Source of the DNA: Gemmatimonas sp. UBA2094
GTDB taxonomy: Bacteria; Gemmatimonadota; Gemmatimonadetes; Gemmatimonadales; Gemmatimonadaceae
Length of the DNA stretch: 7,033 nt
Assembly: GCA_002331565.1 (NCBI GenBank)
Contig: DCZC01000175.1
Location: 1-7,033, forward strand
Direction of reading: 5' to 3'
Shown in pieces: positions 1 to 6,500 of this stretch; within the stretch, counting starts at the first letter, position 1, and each line of letters begins with the position of its first letter. The position numbers and the translations under genes were made by a program. The notes under the pieces were generated by a model. It was not told the origin of the DNA, ran no database searches, and worked only from the letters and a program-made list of their open reading frames with translations.

Positions 1-254
1 CTGACACCCGTCCCCCTGCATCCTGGAGTTTCAGCGCTTACGCATTCCAGAGTAAAGAACGCGAACCGTCCCCATTCTTTCCGCGTTCGCCCTTCGACGG
101 CCGCAACAGCTGCGTAACGGCCGCCGCATTCCCGGTCGGAAGGTCCTTCAAAGCGGCCCGGGTCCGTTACATTTGAGCGTGGCCGGTATCCCCTGTTTTC
201 TCAACCGCCCGGACCTGTCCGTCCCGGTGCACCGGTCCCATCCCTCACGATCCC
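1..254. promoter_or_regulatory. Non-coding leader upstream of the TonB-dependent receptor
   Basis: No convincing gene is visible here. Two short frames are open from the left edge (to about 117 and 176), but their translations have no domain-like or membrane character. The stretch should hold the receptor promoter. The best -10-like element is TACATT at 168-173, inside TACATTTG (168-175), which also fits the TAnnTTTG form known from Bacteroidetes. TTCAAA at 147-152 could be a poor -35 with a short 15-nt spacer. Small repeats are present: a 7-bp inverted repeat GAACGCG (57-63) / CGCGTTC (82-88), a second 7-bp inverted repeat GTAACGG (114-120) / CCGTTAC (164-170), and a direct repeat ACGGCCGC at 97-104 and 117-124. 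None of these is strong enough to name an operator. Promoter use would imply an untranslated leader of roughly 85 nt. Confidence 0.3.
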
Positions 255-259
255 AGGAG
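255..259 (+). promoter_or_regulatory. Ribosome binding site of the TonB-dependent receptor
   Basis: AGGAG lies six bases before the ATG at 266. It decides the start: the frame is open from a TTG at 173, but that upstream codon has no Shine-Dalgarno sequence, and only the 266 start puts a typical signal peptide at the N-terminus. Confidence 0.8.
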
Positions 260-265
260 CATTTC

Positions 266-3200
266 ATGTTTCACCTGATCCGGCGTGCAGGTCGCAGCTG
301 GATTGCGGGCGCCGTGGCGATGTTTGCCCTCGCGACCGCCCGCCCGGTGGAGGCGCAGGTCACGACGTCCGCGATTCGCGGTGCCGTGACCGACTCCGCG
401 GGCAAGCCCATCGAGAACGTCCGTATCGATGCCGTGCACCAGCCCTCGGGTACGCGCTACAGCACCGGCACCCGCGCCGATGGCGGCTTTGCCATTATCG
501 GTATGCGTATCGGTGGTCCGTACCAGATCACCGCGTCGGCGCTCGGCTTCCGCAAGGAGACGCGCGAAATCGCGGCCCTCACGCTCGGCGTCACGAGCGA
601 CGTGCGCTTCAAGCTCACGTCGGCGGCCGTGCAGCTGCAGGCGATCACCACGCAGGCCGACCCGAGCGCGCTCAGCACCACGCGCACCGGTGCCGCCACG
701 TCGGTGACGCGTCAGACGATCGACGCGCTGCCCACGATCTCGCGTCGTATCGGCGACTTCACGCGCCTCACGCCGCAGGCGAGTGGCTCGAGCTTCGCCG
801 GTCAGGACAACCGTCTCAACAACATCACGGTCGACGGTTCGTACTTCAACAACTCGTTCGGTCTCGGCGGTCAGCCGGGTGACCGTACGGGCGTCGCGCC
901 GATCTCGCTCGACGCCATCGAGCAGATTCAGGTGAACATCGCGCCGTTCGACGTGCGCCAGGGCAACTTCACGGGCGCCGGTGTGAACACCGTCACGCGC
1001 TCGGGCACGAACCAGTTCAACGGTTCGGCCTACTACTTCCTGCGCAACCAGCGCTATGTCGGCCGTCAGGCCGGTGCGAACGCGTTCAACCCGGGCACGT
1101 TCGACTTCGCGCAGGTGGGCGCCCGCCTCGGCGGTCCGCTCATCAAGGACAAGCTCTTCTTCTTCGCCAGCTACGAAGAGGACAAGCAGACGCAGCCCGG
1201 CATTCTCCGCACGGCCAACCCGGGCGGCGCCGCGGTGACGGGCAACATGACGCGCGTGCTCCAGTCGGACCTCACCGGACTCACGACGTTCCTGCGCGAC
1301 CGCTTCAAGTACGAGACGGGCCCGTACACCGGCTACGACAACGAAACGCCGTCGCAGCGTCTGCTCAGCCGCTTCGACTACAACCTGAACGACAAGAACA
1401 AGTTCAGCCTGCGTTTCACCGCGCTCAATTCGAACACCGACGTGAATCTCTCCACGTCGAGCTCGCTTGGCTTCGGCCGCGCCAACAACAACACGTTCCT
1501 CTCCTTCCAGAACTCCAACTACCAGATCCAGGAGAACATCCGGTCGGTGGTGGGTGAGTGGAACTCGCTGTTCGGCGACCGCATGGCGAACAACTTCATC
1601 ATCGGCTACACGTCGCAGGACGAAAGCCGTCAGTCGCGCGGGTCGATCTTCCCGTTCGTCGACATCCTGCAGGACGGGACGGCGTACACGTCGTTCGGCT
1701 TCGAGCCGTTCACGCCGAACAACGAACTGCGCTACAAGAGCTTCCAGATCCAGAACAACCTGACCGTCTCGCGTGACAAGCACGAGTTCACGCTCGGCGG
1801 CTCGTTCGAGAAGTACCGGTCGGAGAACGTGTTCTTCCCGGGCTCGCAGAGCTCGTACGTGTACAACTCGCTGGCTGATTTCTACACCGACGCCAACGAC
1901 TATCTCGCCAATCCGAACCGCACCACGTCGCCGGTGACGCTGCGCCGATTCCAGGTGCGGTGGGCGAACATCCCCGGTCAGGAGAAGCCGATCCAGCCGC
2001 TCGAAGTGATGTACGGCGGCATCTATCTGCAGGACGAGTACCGCGCCTCGGACAACCTCCGCTTCACGGCCGGCCTCCGCATGGACGTGCCGGTGTTCGG
2101 CGAAACGGGCTTCACCAATGCCCAGGCGAACGGCTACACGTTCCGCGACGAGAACGGCAACGCGGTGCAGTACCAGACGCAGAAGCTGCCCGATGCGAAC
2201 CTCCTCTGGAGCCCGCGCCTCGGCTTCAACTGGGACGTGACGGGTGACCAGAAGACGCAGATCCGCGGCGGCACCGGTGTGTTCACCGGCCGTCCGGCGT
2301 ACGTGTGGATCTCGAACCAGATCGGCAACAACGGCGTGCTGACGGGCTTCGAGTCGGTGGACAACGTGCGCAACCGCCCGTTCAATCCGAACCCGAACGC
2401 GTACAAGCCGGCCACCGTGAACGGCACGCCGGCCGCGCAGTACGAACTCGCGCTCACCGACCCGACGTTCAAGTTCCCGCAGATCTGGCGCTCGAACATC
2501 GCTGTGGATCGCCGCCTGTTCTGGGGCCTCAACGCGACGGCCGAGTTCCTGTACAGCAAGGACGTGAACGGTGTGTACTACATCGATGCCAACCTGGCCG
2601 CTCCGACGGGTGCCTTCGTCGGCCCGGACAACCGTCCGCGGTACAGCGACACCTGCCCGGCCTCCGGCCTCCAGGTGCGCCTGAACTGCAACGTGCAGAA
2701 CGCCATCGTCCTCAAGAACCAGGACGTGGGCAGCGCGTGGAACGCGTCGTTTGCCCTCGAGCGTGGCTTCCGCAGCGGCTTCTTCGCCAAGGCGGCCTAC
2801 AATTACGGCATGTCGCGCAACACGGTGGACCCGGGCTCGATCGCCGCGGGCAGCTTCACCGGCAACCCGATGGTGCGCGATGCCAACAACCCGGGCGTGG
2901 GCATCTCGGGGACGGCCGCTGGTCACCGCTTCTTCGTGACGGCCTCGTACGAGCGTCGCTACTTCGACTTCGGCAAGACGGGCATCTCGTTCTACTTCGA
3001 AGGCCGCAACGCCGGCAACACGAGCTATACCTTCTCGGGCGACCTCAACGGCGACGGCATCGCGAACAACGAGTTGATCTACGTGGCGAAGGATCGCGCG
3101 GAGATGAACTTCGAAGCCTACACCCCGACGGGCGGTCGCCTGTTCTCGGTGGCGGAGCAGCAGGATGCCTGGGAAGCGTTCATCAATCAGGACAAGTACT

Positions 3201-3559
3201 TGTCGTCGCGTCGCGGCCAGTACGCCGAGCGTGGCGCCGTGTTCCTCCCGATGGTGTACAACGCCGACGTGAGCATCACGCAGGACATCTTCGCCCGCCT
3301 CGGCGGCCAGAAGAACACGCTGCAGCTGCGCTTCGACATCCTGAACTTCGGCAACCTGCTGAACGACAACTGGGGTCAGGGGCTGCGCCTGATCAACACC
3401 CGTCCGCTGGTGGCGCGTGGCGCCGACGCGAACGGCAAGGCGCTGTACCGTATGGCCAACCTGAACCCGACGACGCTGCTCTCGAAGAGCTTCGAGCGCA
3501 CGGCCGGTACGGGCGACGTGTGGCGCATGCAGCTGGGGCTGCGGTACCTGTTCAACTAA
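266..3559 (+). CDS. Oar-like TonB-dependent receptor with carboxypeptidase-regulatory domain
   Basis: Outer-membrane active transporter powered by the TonB-ExbBD complex; the substrate is unknown. The ATG at 266 gives 1097 residues, normal for Oar-type receptors. Residues 1-30 form a signal peptide (RR near the start, hydrophobic core from W12 to A25, likely cleavage after V-E-A30). Residues about 33-118 are a CarboxypepD_reg-like beta-sandwich (IRGAVTDSAGKPIENV, then DGGFAIIGMRIGGPYQI). The plug follows at about 137-250, with IDALPTISRR, DFTRLTPQ, NNITVDGSYFNN and GAGVNTVTRSGTNQFNGSAY, all typical of the Oar group. The rest is rich in aromatic beta-strands and forms the barrel, ending in WRMQLGLRYLFN, a terminal strand capped by Asn rather than the usual Phe. 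D926-E936 (DLNGDGIANNE) resembles a calcium-binding loop that recurs in this family. The only two mature cysteines, C797 and C808, sit in a probable surface loop and could form a disulfide. No SusD-like or enzyme partner is adjacent, so the substrate cannot be inferred. The gene ends at its own terminator. Confidence 0.95.
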   Translation: MFHLIRRAGRSWIAGAVAMFALATARPVEAQVTTSAIRGAVTDSAGKPIENVRIDAVHQPSGTRYSTGTRADGGFAIIGMRIGGPYQITASALGFRKETREIAALTLGVTSDVRFKLTSAAVQLQAITTQADPSALSTTRTGAATSVTRQTIDALPTISRRIGDFTRLTPQASGSSFAGQDNRLNNITVDGSYFNNSFGLGGQPGDRTGVAPISLDAIEQIQVNIAPFDVRQGNFTGAGVNTVTRSGTNQFNGSAYYFLRNQRYVGRQAGANAFNPGTFDFAQVGARLGGPLIKDKLFFFASYEEDKQTQPGILRTANPGGAAVTGNMTRVLQSDLTGLTTFLRDRFKYETGPYTGYDNETPSQRLLSRFDYNLNDKNKFSLRFTALNSNTDVNLSTSSSLGFGRANNNTFLSFQNSNYQIQENIRSVVGEWNSLFGDRMANNFIIGYTSQDESRQSRGSIFPFVDILQDGTAYTSFGFEPFTPNNELRYKSFQIQNNLTVSRDKHEFTLGGSFEKYRSENVFFPGSQSSYVYNSLADFYTDANDYLANPNRTTSPVTLRRFQVRWANIPGQEKPIQPLEVMYGGIYLQDEYRASDNLRFTAGLRMDVPVFGETGFTNAQANGYTFRDENGNAVQYQTQKLPDANLLWSPRLGFNWDVTGDQKTQIRGGTGVFTGRPAYVWISNQIGNNGVLTGFESVDNVRNRPFNPNPNAYKPATVNGTPAAQYELALTDPTFKFPQIWRSNIAVDRRLFWGLNATAEFLYSKDVNGVYYIDANLAAPTGAFVGPDNRPRYSDTCPASGLQVRLNCNVQNAIVLKNQDVGSAWNASFALERGFRSGFFAKAAYNYGMSRNTVDPGSIAAGSFTGNPMVRDANNPGVGISGTAAGHRFFVTASYERRYFDFGKTGISFYFEGRNAGNTSYTFSGDLNGDGIANNELIYVAKDRAEMNFEAYTPTGGRLFSVAEQQDAWEAFINQDKYLSSRRGQYAERGAVFLPMVYNADVSITQDIFARLGGQKNTLQLRFDILNFGNLLNDNWGQGLRLINTRPLVARGADANGKALYRMANLNPTTLLSKSFERTAGTGDVWRMQLGLRYLFN

Positions 3560-3584
3560 GCGCTACGCGCTTGGTCGAATGACG

Positions 3585-3622
3585 AAGGGGGAGCCGGCCA
3601 TGCCGGCTCCCCCTTTTGTTTG
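3585..3622 (+). terminator. Intrinsic terminator of the TonB-dependent receptor
   Basis: A perfect inverted repeat has left arm AAGGGGGAGCCGGC (3585-3598), a CAT loop and right arm GCCGGCTCCCCCTT (3602-3615), giving a stem of up to 14 bp. It is followed on the + strand by TTTTGTTTG (3614-3622). It starts 25 bases after the receptor stop. A smaller hairpin, AAGCGC-TAC-GCGCTT (3558-3572), overlaps the stop codon itself. On the opposite strand the stem is followed by TTCGTC, so it would terminate the convergent permease transcript less well. Confidence 0.92.
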
Positions 3623-3720
3623 CAAGGGAGGAGGCAGGGGAGAGGGTTTCAGGAGGAAGGATGAAGGTTACCTACCGCCTGCCACCTGATCGCCTTCGAC
3701 CTGCTCCCTCCCTTGTGAAC
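3618..3720. repeat. Imperfect ~100-bp palindrome with mirrored AGG/CCT triads
   Basis: An ungapped inverted repeat is centred on T3669 in GGTTACC. Pairing 3623-3668 against 3670-3715 by hand gives 32 complementary positions of 46, or 34 counting G-T pairs. The outer ends match best (CAAGGGAGG at 3623-3631 with CCTCCCTTG at 3707-3715), and pairing can continue to 3618/3720 through GTT/AAC with two G-T pairs. The left arm is purine-rich and has AGG at 3629, 3636, 3643, 3651, 3658 and 3665. The right arm is pyrimidine-rich and has CCT at 3671, 3678, 3685, 3693, 3700 and 3707. Spacing is 7-7-8-7-7 in both arms and every triad faces its complement. It lies between convergent genes. Function is unknown; a transcript hairpin or a dispersed intergenic repeat family are both possible. 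Confidence 0.7.
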
Positions 3721-3723
3721 CAT

Positions 3724-3743
3724 CGGCGCGCGTACGCGCGCCG
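3724..3743 (-). terminator. Perfect 20-bp palindrome just after the permease stop
   Basis: CGGCGCGCGT is followed directly by its exact reverse complement, giving a GC-only stem around a GTAC centre. On the minus strand it begins one base after the TGA of the permease gene. No T-tract follows (the minus strand continues GATGGTTCAC), so it is not a classical intrinsic terminator. It may pause polymerase, protect the 3' end of the mRNA, or be a protein-binding palindrome. Confidence 0.4.
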
Positions 3744-3744
3744 T

Positions 3745-5136
3745 TCATTTGCTGTTCCGCCCCACCGTCGCGTAGAACACCGGCACCCCCAACAGAATCA
3801 CACCAAACACGCCGAGCGTGGGAACGCGCTGCGCGGGGTCCATGAGCGCATTGCCGAGCAGGAAGAGCACCGCGAGGCAGAAAAGCGCCGGCACGAACGG
3901 GTAGAGCGGCGTCTTCACCGGCGGGTTCCACTCGGGGCGACGGCGCAGCTTGAACACGGCGCTGATGCTCATGATGTAGAACACGAGGCTCGCGGTGACG
4001 AAGATGTCGGCGAGCTGCTCGAAGCTGCGCAGCAGCACGAAGGCCACGCCCAGCGTGCCGGTCATGATGATGGCCACGTGCGGCGTCTTGAAGGTGGGGT
4101 GCACCTTGGCCACCTGCTTGAAGAACAGTCCGTCGTCGGCCATGGCGAAGAAGATGCGCGGGCCGGTGAGCAGCGAGCCGTTCACGCTGCCGAAGGTGGA
4201 GAGCAGCACAGTGAGCGACACGAGCGTGACGCCGACGGGGCCGATGAGCCGCAGCGCCACATCGGCGGCCACGAGGGGCGCCTTTCGCATTTCTTCCACG
4301 TTGAGCACGCTGAGATACGCGATGTTGGCGAGCAGGTAGATCGCGATGATGGCGAGCGTCCCGAGCACGATGGCCTTGGGGAGCGTGCGTTCGGGGTCCT
4401 TCACCTCGCCGGACACCTTGGCGAGATCTCCCCAGCCGTCGAAGGCCCAGAGCACGCTCACCAGCGCGAGGCCGAACGCTGACACGCTGAAGCTGCCAGG
4501 TGGCGTCGCGGGGGTGAAGTTGCCACCGGTGGCGGGAAGGCCGAGCGCCAGCGCGAGAATGACGATGATCACCAGCCCGCCGTACTTGGCGATGGTGGTT
4601 ACGTTCTGCACCAGCGAGCCCCAGCGCAGCCCCACCACGTTGATGGTGGCCATGAGGACGAGCGCGGCGGCGGCGAGGTAGTGCGCGTAGTCGTCGTACG
4701 GCGCGACGCTGGGATCGATCCCCACTGCCCGCAGGGCGTACTGGCCGAAGGTGAGCGAGATGCCGCCCAGCGCGGCGGCGCGGATGAGTGTGAACTCGGC
4801 CCACCCGTACAGGAACGCCGGGAGCCGGCCCCACGCCTCGCGGATGTACACGAAATAGCCACCAGTGCGCGGCATCGCGCCGGCCAGTTCGGCCAGCGTG
4901 AGCGCGCCGCAGAGGGCGAACAACCCGCCCATGGCCCACACGGCCATGAGGGGGAGCGGGCCGGGCAGCTTGTCGGCGATCCCGGCCGGTGACCGGAAGA
5001 TGCCGGAGCCGATCGTCGTGCCCACGAGCACGGCGATGGCGCTCCAGAGACCGAGTGTCCGGGGCAGTTCCTGCGGAGCGGAAGGCGCGGCCGCGTTGGG
5101 CGCGGCGGCAGCGGAGGGGACGTTGGGCTTGGCCAT
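3745..5136 (-). CDS. APC-superfamily amino acid permease (LAT/SteT-like)
   Basis: Inner-membrane secondary transporter, probably for amino acids by exchange or symport. The 463 residues and about 12 hydrophobic segments fit the AA_permease_2 / LeuT-fold group. Segment 1 carries VGTTIGSGIF (38-47), the Gly-rich unwound helix that contacts the amino and carboxyl groups of the substrate in this fold. LAEL then MPRTGGYFVYIREAWG (81-103) is typical of the L-type and SteT branch. Segment 6 has WAFDGWGDLAKVSGEVKDPER (230-250), the LAT signature region, followed by LPKAI. GPRIFFAMADDGLFFKQ (325-341) matches the conserved cytoplasmic loop after segment 8. Residues 4-25 are a disordered Ala/Pro tail. 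ATG at 5136 is the only sensible start, but no Shine-Dalgarno sequence precedes it. The gene is divergent from the ctaB operon and convergent with the receptor, so it appears monocistronic. The exact substrate (for example Ser/Thr or large neutral amino acids) cannot be read from sequence. Confidence 0.93.
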   Translation of the reverse strand: MAKPNVPSAAAAPNAAAPSAPQELPRTLGLWSAIAVLVGTTIGSGIFRSPAGIADKLPGPLPLMAVWAMGGLFALCGALTLAELAGAMPRTGGYFVYIREAWGRLPAFLYGWAEFTLIRAAALGGISLTFGQYALRAVGIDPSVAPYDDYAHYLAAAALVLMATINVVGLRWGSLVQNVTTIAKYGGLVIIVILALALGLPATGGNFTPATPPGSFSVSAFGLALVSVLWAFDGWGDLAKVSGEVKDPERTLPKAIVLGTLAIIAIYLLANIAYLSVLNVEEMRKAPLVAADVALRLIGPVGVTLVSLTVLLSTFGSVNGSLLTGPRIFFAMADDGLFFKQVAKVHPTFKTPHVAIIMTGTLGVAFVLLRSFEQLADIFVTASLVFYIMSISAVFKLRRRPEWNPPVKTPLYPFVPALFCLAVLFLLGNALMDPAQRVPTLGVFGVILLGVPVFYATVGRNSK

Positions 5137-5202
5137 GGTCGCTATGGTAGTACGCGGGACGGGGGTTCACCACCTCAGGATACCGTCTAGTTTTCAGCTG
5201 TC
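5137..5202. promoter_or_regulatory. Divergent promoter region between permease and ctaB operon
   Basis: Sixty-six bases separate the two divergent start codons, so both promoters must lie here or within the genes. On the + strand, TTCACC (5166-5171) and TAGTTT (5188-5193) are 16 bases apart and could be weak -35/-10 elements; the start point would fall at about 5200, next to the ATG at 5203. On the minus strand, TACCAT (complement of 5144-5149) is -10-like and would put the start point next to the ATG at 5136, but no good -35 is seen. Neither gene has a Shine-Dalgarno sequence, which agrees with leaderless or very short-leader transcripts. These assignments are by eye only. Confidence 0.3.
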
Positions 5203-5451
5203 ATGAACTCCCCGATCGACTCCCTGTTGTCTCCCACCATTTCCACGGCGCTGTTCTGGCTGGCCGTGGCGATCTGCGGAGTGGCTCAGCTCTACATCAT
5301 GCGTGCGGTGTTTCGCACGTTGCCGGCGGCGCCGACCAACAGCGCCGTCCCCGCTCCACGACGCTGGGCCGAGATCGTGCAGGTCCTCCTGCCCATCGCC
5401 GGTCTTGTGGCGTTCTTCTATGGCGCTTGGCGCGCCCTGCACTCCGTGTGA
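5203..5451 (+). CDS. Small two-helix membrane protein upstream of ctaB
   Basis: Not recognised as a named family. The 82-residue product has two clear hydrophobic helices, about residues 13-37 (ISTALFWLAVAICGVAQLY and following) and 59-79 (VQVLLPIAGLVAFFYGAWRAL), joined by a Pro/Ala-rich linker with an Arg pair (PAPRRWAEI). Positive charges in the linker (R38, R53, R54) suggest that the loop faces the cytoplasm and both termini face the periplasm, by the positive-inside rule. Its stop is 16 bases before the ctaB start on the same strand, so the two are very probably cotranscribed. That placement suggests a role in heme-copper oxidase assembly or as an oxidase accessory subunit, but this is inference from position only. 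The ATG at 5203 is used because it precedes the first helix; there is no upstream Shine-Dalgarno sequence. Confidence 0.75.
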   Translation: MNSPIDSLLSPTISTALFWLAVAICGVAQLYIMRAVFRTLPAAPTNSAVPAPRRWAEIVQVLLPIAGLVAFFYGAWRALHSV

Positions 5452-5467
5452 CCGAGGCTGATCCCGT

Positions 5468-6409
5468 ATGGCCAGCAGTATTGCTCCGGTGACGCCCCCG
5501 GCGAACGACGAGACGCCCGCGGTCACTCCGGCCGACACCCCGCTGTCACGTGACCTCGTGGCGCTCACGAAGCCGCGCATCATTTCGCTGCTGCTCGTGA
5601 CGACGGCCGCGCCGATGTATGCGGCGGGGAGCCCGAGCCTGTGGACGGTGTTGCTCGTGATGGTGGGGGGCTACCTCATGGCCGGCGGTGCGAACGCGGT
5701 GAACATGTACATCGACCGCGACATCGACGACGTGATGGCCCGCACGCGCCTGCGCCCCATTCCGAGCGGGCGCATGACCCCCACGCAGGTGCTGGCGTTC
5801 GGCGTGGCGTGCGCGACCTTCGCGACGTGGATGCTCGCGCATTTCGTGAACGTGCTCACGGCCGGTCTCGCATTGGCCGGCTTCTACTTCTACGTGTTCA
5901 TCTACACGCGCATCCTCAAGCGCACGAGCCCGCAGAACATCGTCATCGGCGGGGCGGCCGGAGCCTTTCCGCCGCTGGTGGGGTGGGCGGCGGCGACGGG
6001 CACGCTCGACGTGACGGCGCTGTGCCTGTTCCTCATCGTGTTCTACTGGACGCCCCCGCACTTCTGGGCGCTCGCGCTGCTCAAGCAGGTGGACTACGGC
6101 CGCGCCAAGGTGCCCATGGCCCCGCTGGTGTGGGGCGAGCGCGAGACGATGTGGCAGATGGTGTGGTACACGGTGATCCTGCTCGTACTCACGGTGCTGC
6201 CGGTGCTCTACGGCGCCTTCGGCCTGCTGTATCTCGCGTCGGCCGTTGTGCTGGGCGGGCTGCTGATGTGGGGCGTGCTCAAGGTGCTGCGGGCCGCTCA
6301 GCAGGGGCAGCCATGGACGGCGCCGGCGTGGTGGGTGTACAAGTACTCGCTACTCTACCTGGCGCTGCTGTTCGTGGCGATGGGAGTGGATCGGGCGCTC
6401 TCCCGCTGA
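5468..6409 (+). CDS. ctaB: Protoheme IX farnesyltransferase (heme O synthase)
   Basis: Integral membrane UbiA-superfamily prenyltransferase that joins farnesyl diphosphate to the vinyl group of heme B to make heme O, the precursor of heme A or the cofactor of heme-copper oxidases. The 313 residues match the usual length plus a disordered 25-residue N-terminal tail. LTKPRIISLLLVTT (33-46) is the typical opening. The first Asp-rich motif is N79-D83-D87 within NMYIDRDIDDVMARTRLRPIPSG, which binds Mg-diphosphate. YTRILKRTSPQNIVIGG and GAFPPLVGWAA (146-175) and TPPHFWALALL with DYGRAKVPM (195-217) are CtaB hallmarks; the last region corresponds to the second Asp-containing motif. The C-terminus YKYSLLYLALLF (291-302) is also typical. 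About eight to nine hydrophobic helices are visible. GAGG at 5454-5457 is a modest ribosome site ten bases before the ATG. No ctaA or oxidase structural genes lie in the window; they could be upstream or elsewhere. cyoE is the equivalent name. Confidence 0.97.
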   Translation: MASSIAPVTPPANDETPAVTPADTPLSRDLVALTKPRIISLLLVTTAAPMYAAGSPSLWTVLLVMVGGYLMAGGANAVNMYIDRDIDDVMARTRLRPIPSGRMTPTQVLAFGVACATFATWMLAHFVNVLTAGLALAGFYFYVFIYTRILKRTSPQNIVIGGAAGAFPPLVGWAAATGTLDVTALCLFLIVFYWTPPHFWALALLKQVDYGRAKVPMAPLVWGERETMWQMVWYTVILLVLTVLPVLYGAFGLLYLASAVVLGGLLMWGVLKVLRAAQQGQPWTAPAWWVYKYSLLYLALLFVAMGVDRALSR

Positions 6410-6445
6410 GACGCGCGGGACCCGCGGGACTGCTCGGGCGCGAAG

Positions 6446-6496
6446 GCGGGCTGTACGGGAAACCCTCCGCGATTGGGGCGCAGGCCGTACTGCCGC
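6446..6496 (+). terminator. Candidate hairpin between convergent ctaB and cupredoxin-like gene
   Basis: GTACGG (6453-6458) pairs with CCGTAC (6485-6490). Pairing extends outward past a T-T mismatch through GGC/GCC and, with one bulged G, two more pairs to about 6446/6496. The 26-base interior can pair further through CCC (6463-6465) and GGG (6475-6477). On the + strand it is followed only by TGTTTCAG, so a proper U-tract is lacking. It sits in the 91-base convergent gap and may end either transcript weakly. Confidence 0.3.
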
Positions 6497-6500
6497 TGTT

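Noticed and set aside
1..117. Frame open from the left edge that could be the end of an upstream gene
   Set aside because: Thirty-eight codons with no recognisable protein character; frames this long open by chance in GC-rich DNA.
173..265. 31-residue N-terminal extension of the receptor from TTG at 173
   Set aside because: There is no ribosome site before the TTG, and the extension would bury the signal peptide that begins at the ATG at 266, which has AGGAG at ideal spacing.
245..2926. 893-codon open frame on the minus strand, antisense to the receptor
   Set aside because: The product is dominated by Arg, Val, Glu, Ala and His with no domain, signal peptide or membrane pattern. Long antisense frames are expected opposite GC-rich genes with strong codon bias, and the + strand gene is unmistakable.
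2305..3582. 425-codon + strand frame overlapping the end of the receptor
   Set aside because: Low-complexity Arg/Gln/Pro-rich product in a shifted frame of a clear coding gene. I found no sign of a frameshift in the receptor, whose barrel continues intact to its last strand.
3616..4482. 288-codon + strand frame opposite the permease
   Set aside because: His/Glu/Arg-rich product without domain character; it is antisense to conserved transmembrane helices of the permease and begins inside the hairpin region.
6414..6430. Direct repeat CGCGGGAC at 6414-6421 and 6423-6430, also a 5-bp hairpin
   Set aside because: Short and simple GC sequence just after the ctaB stop; likely chance at this base composition.
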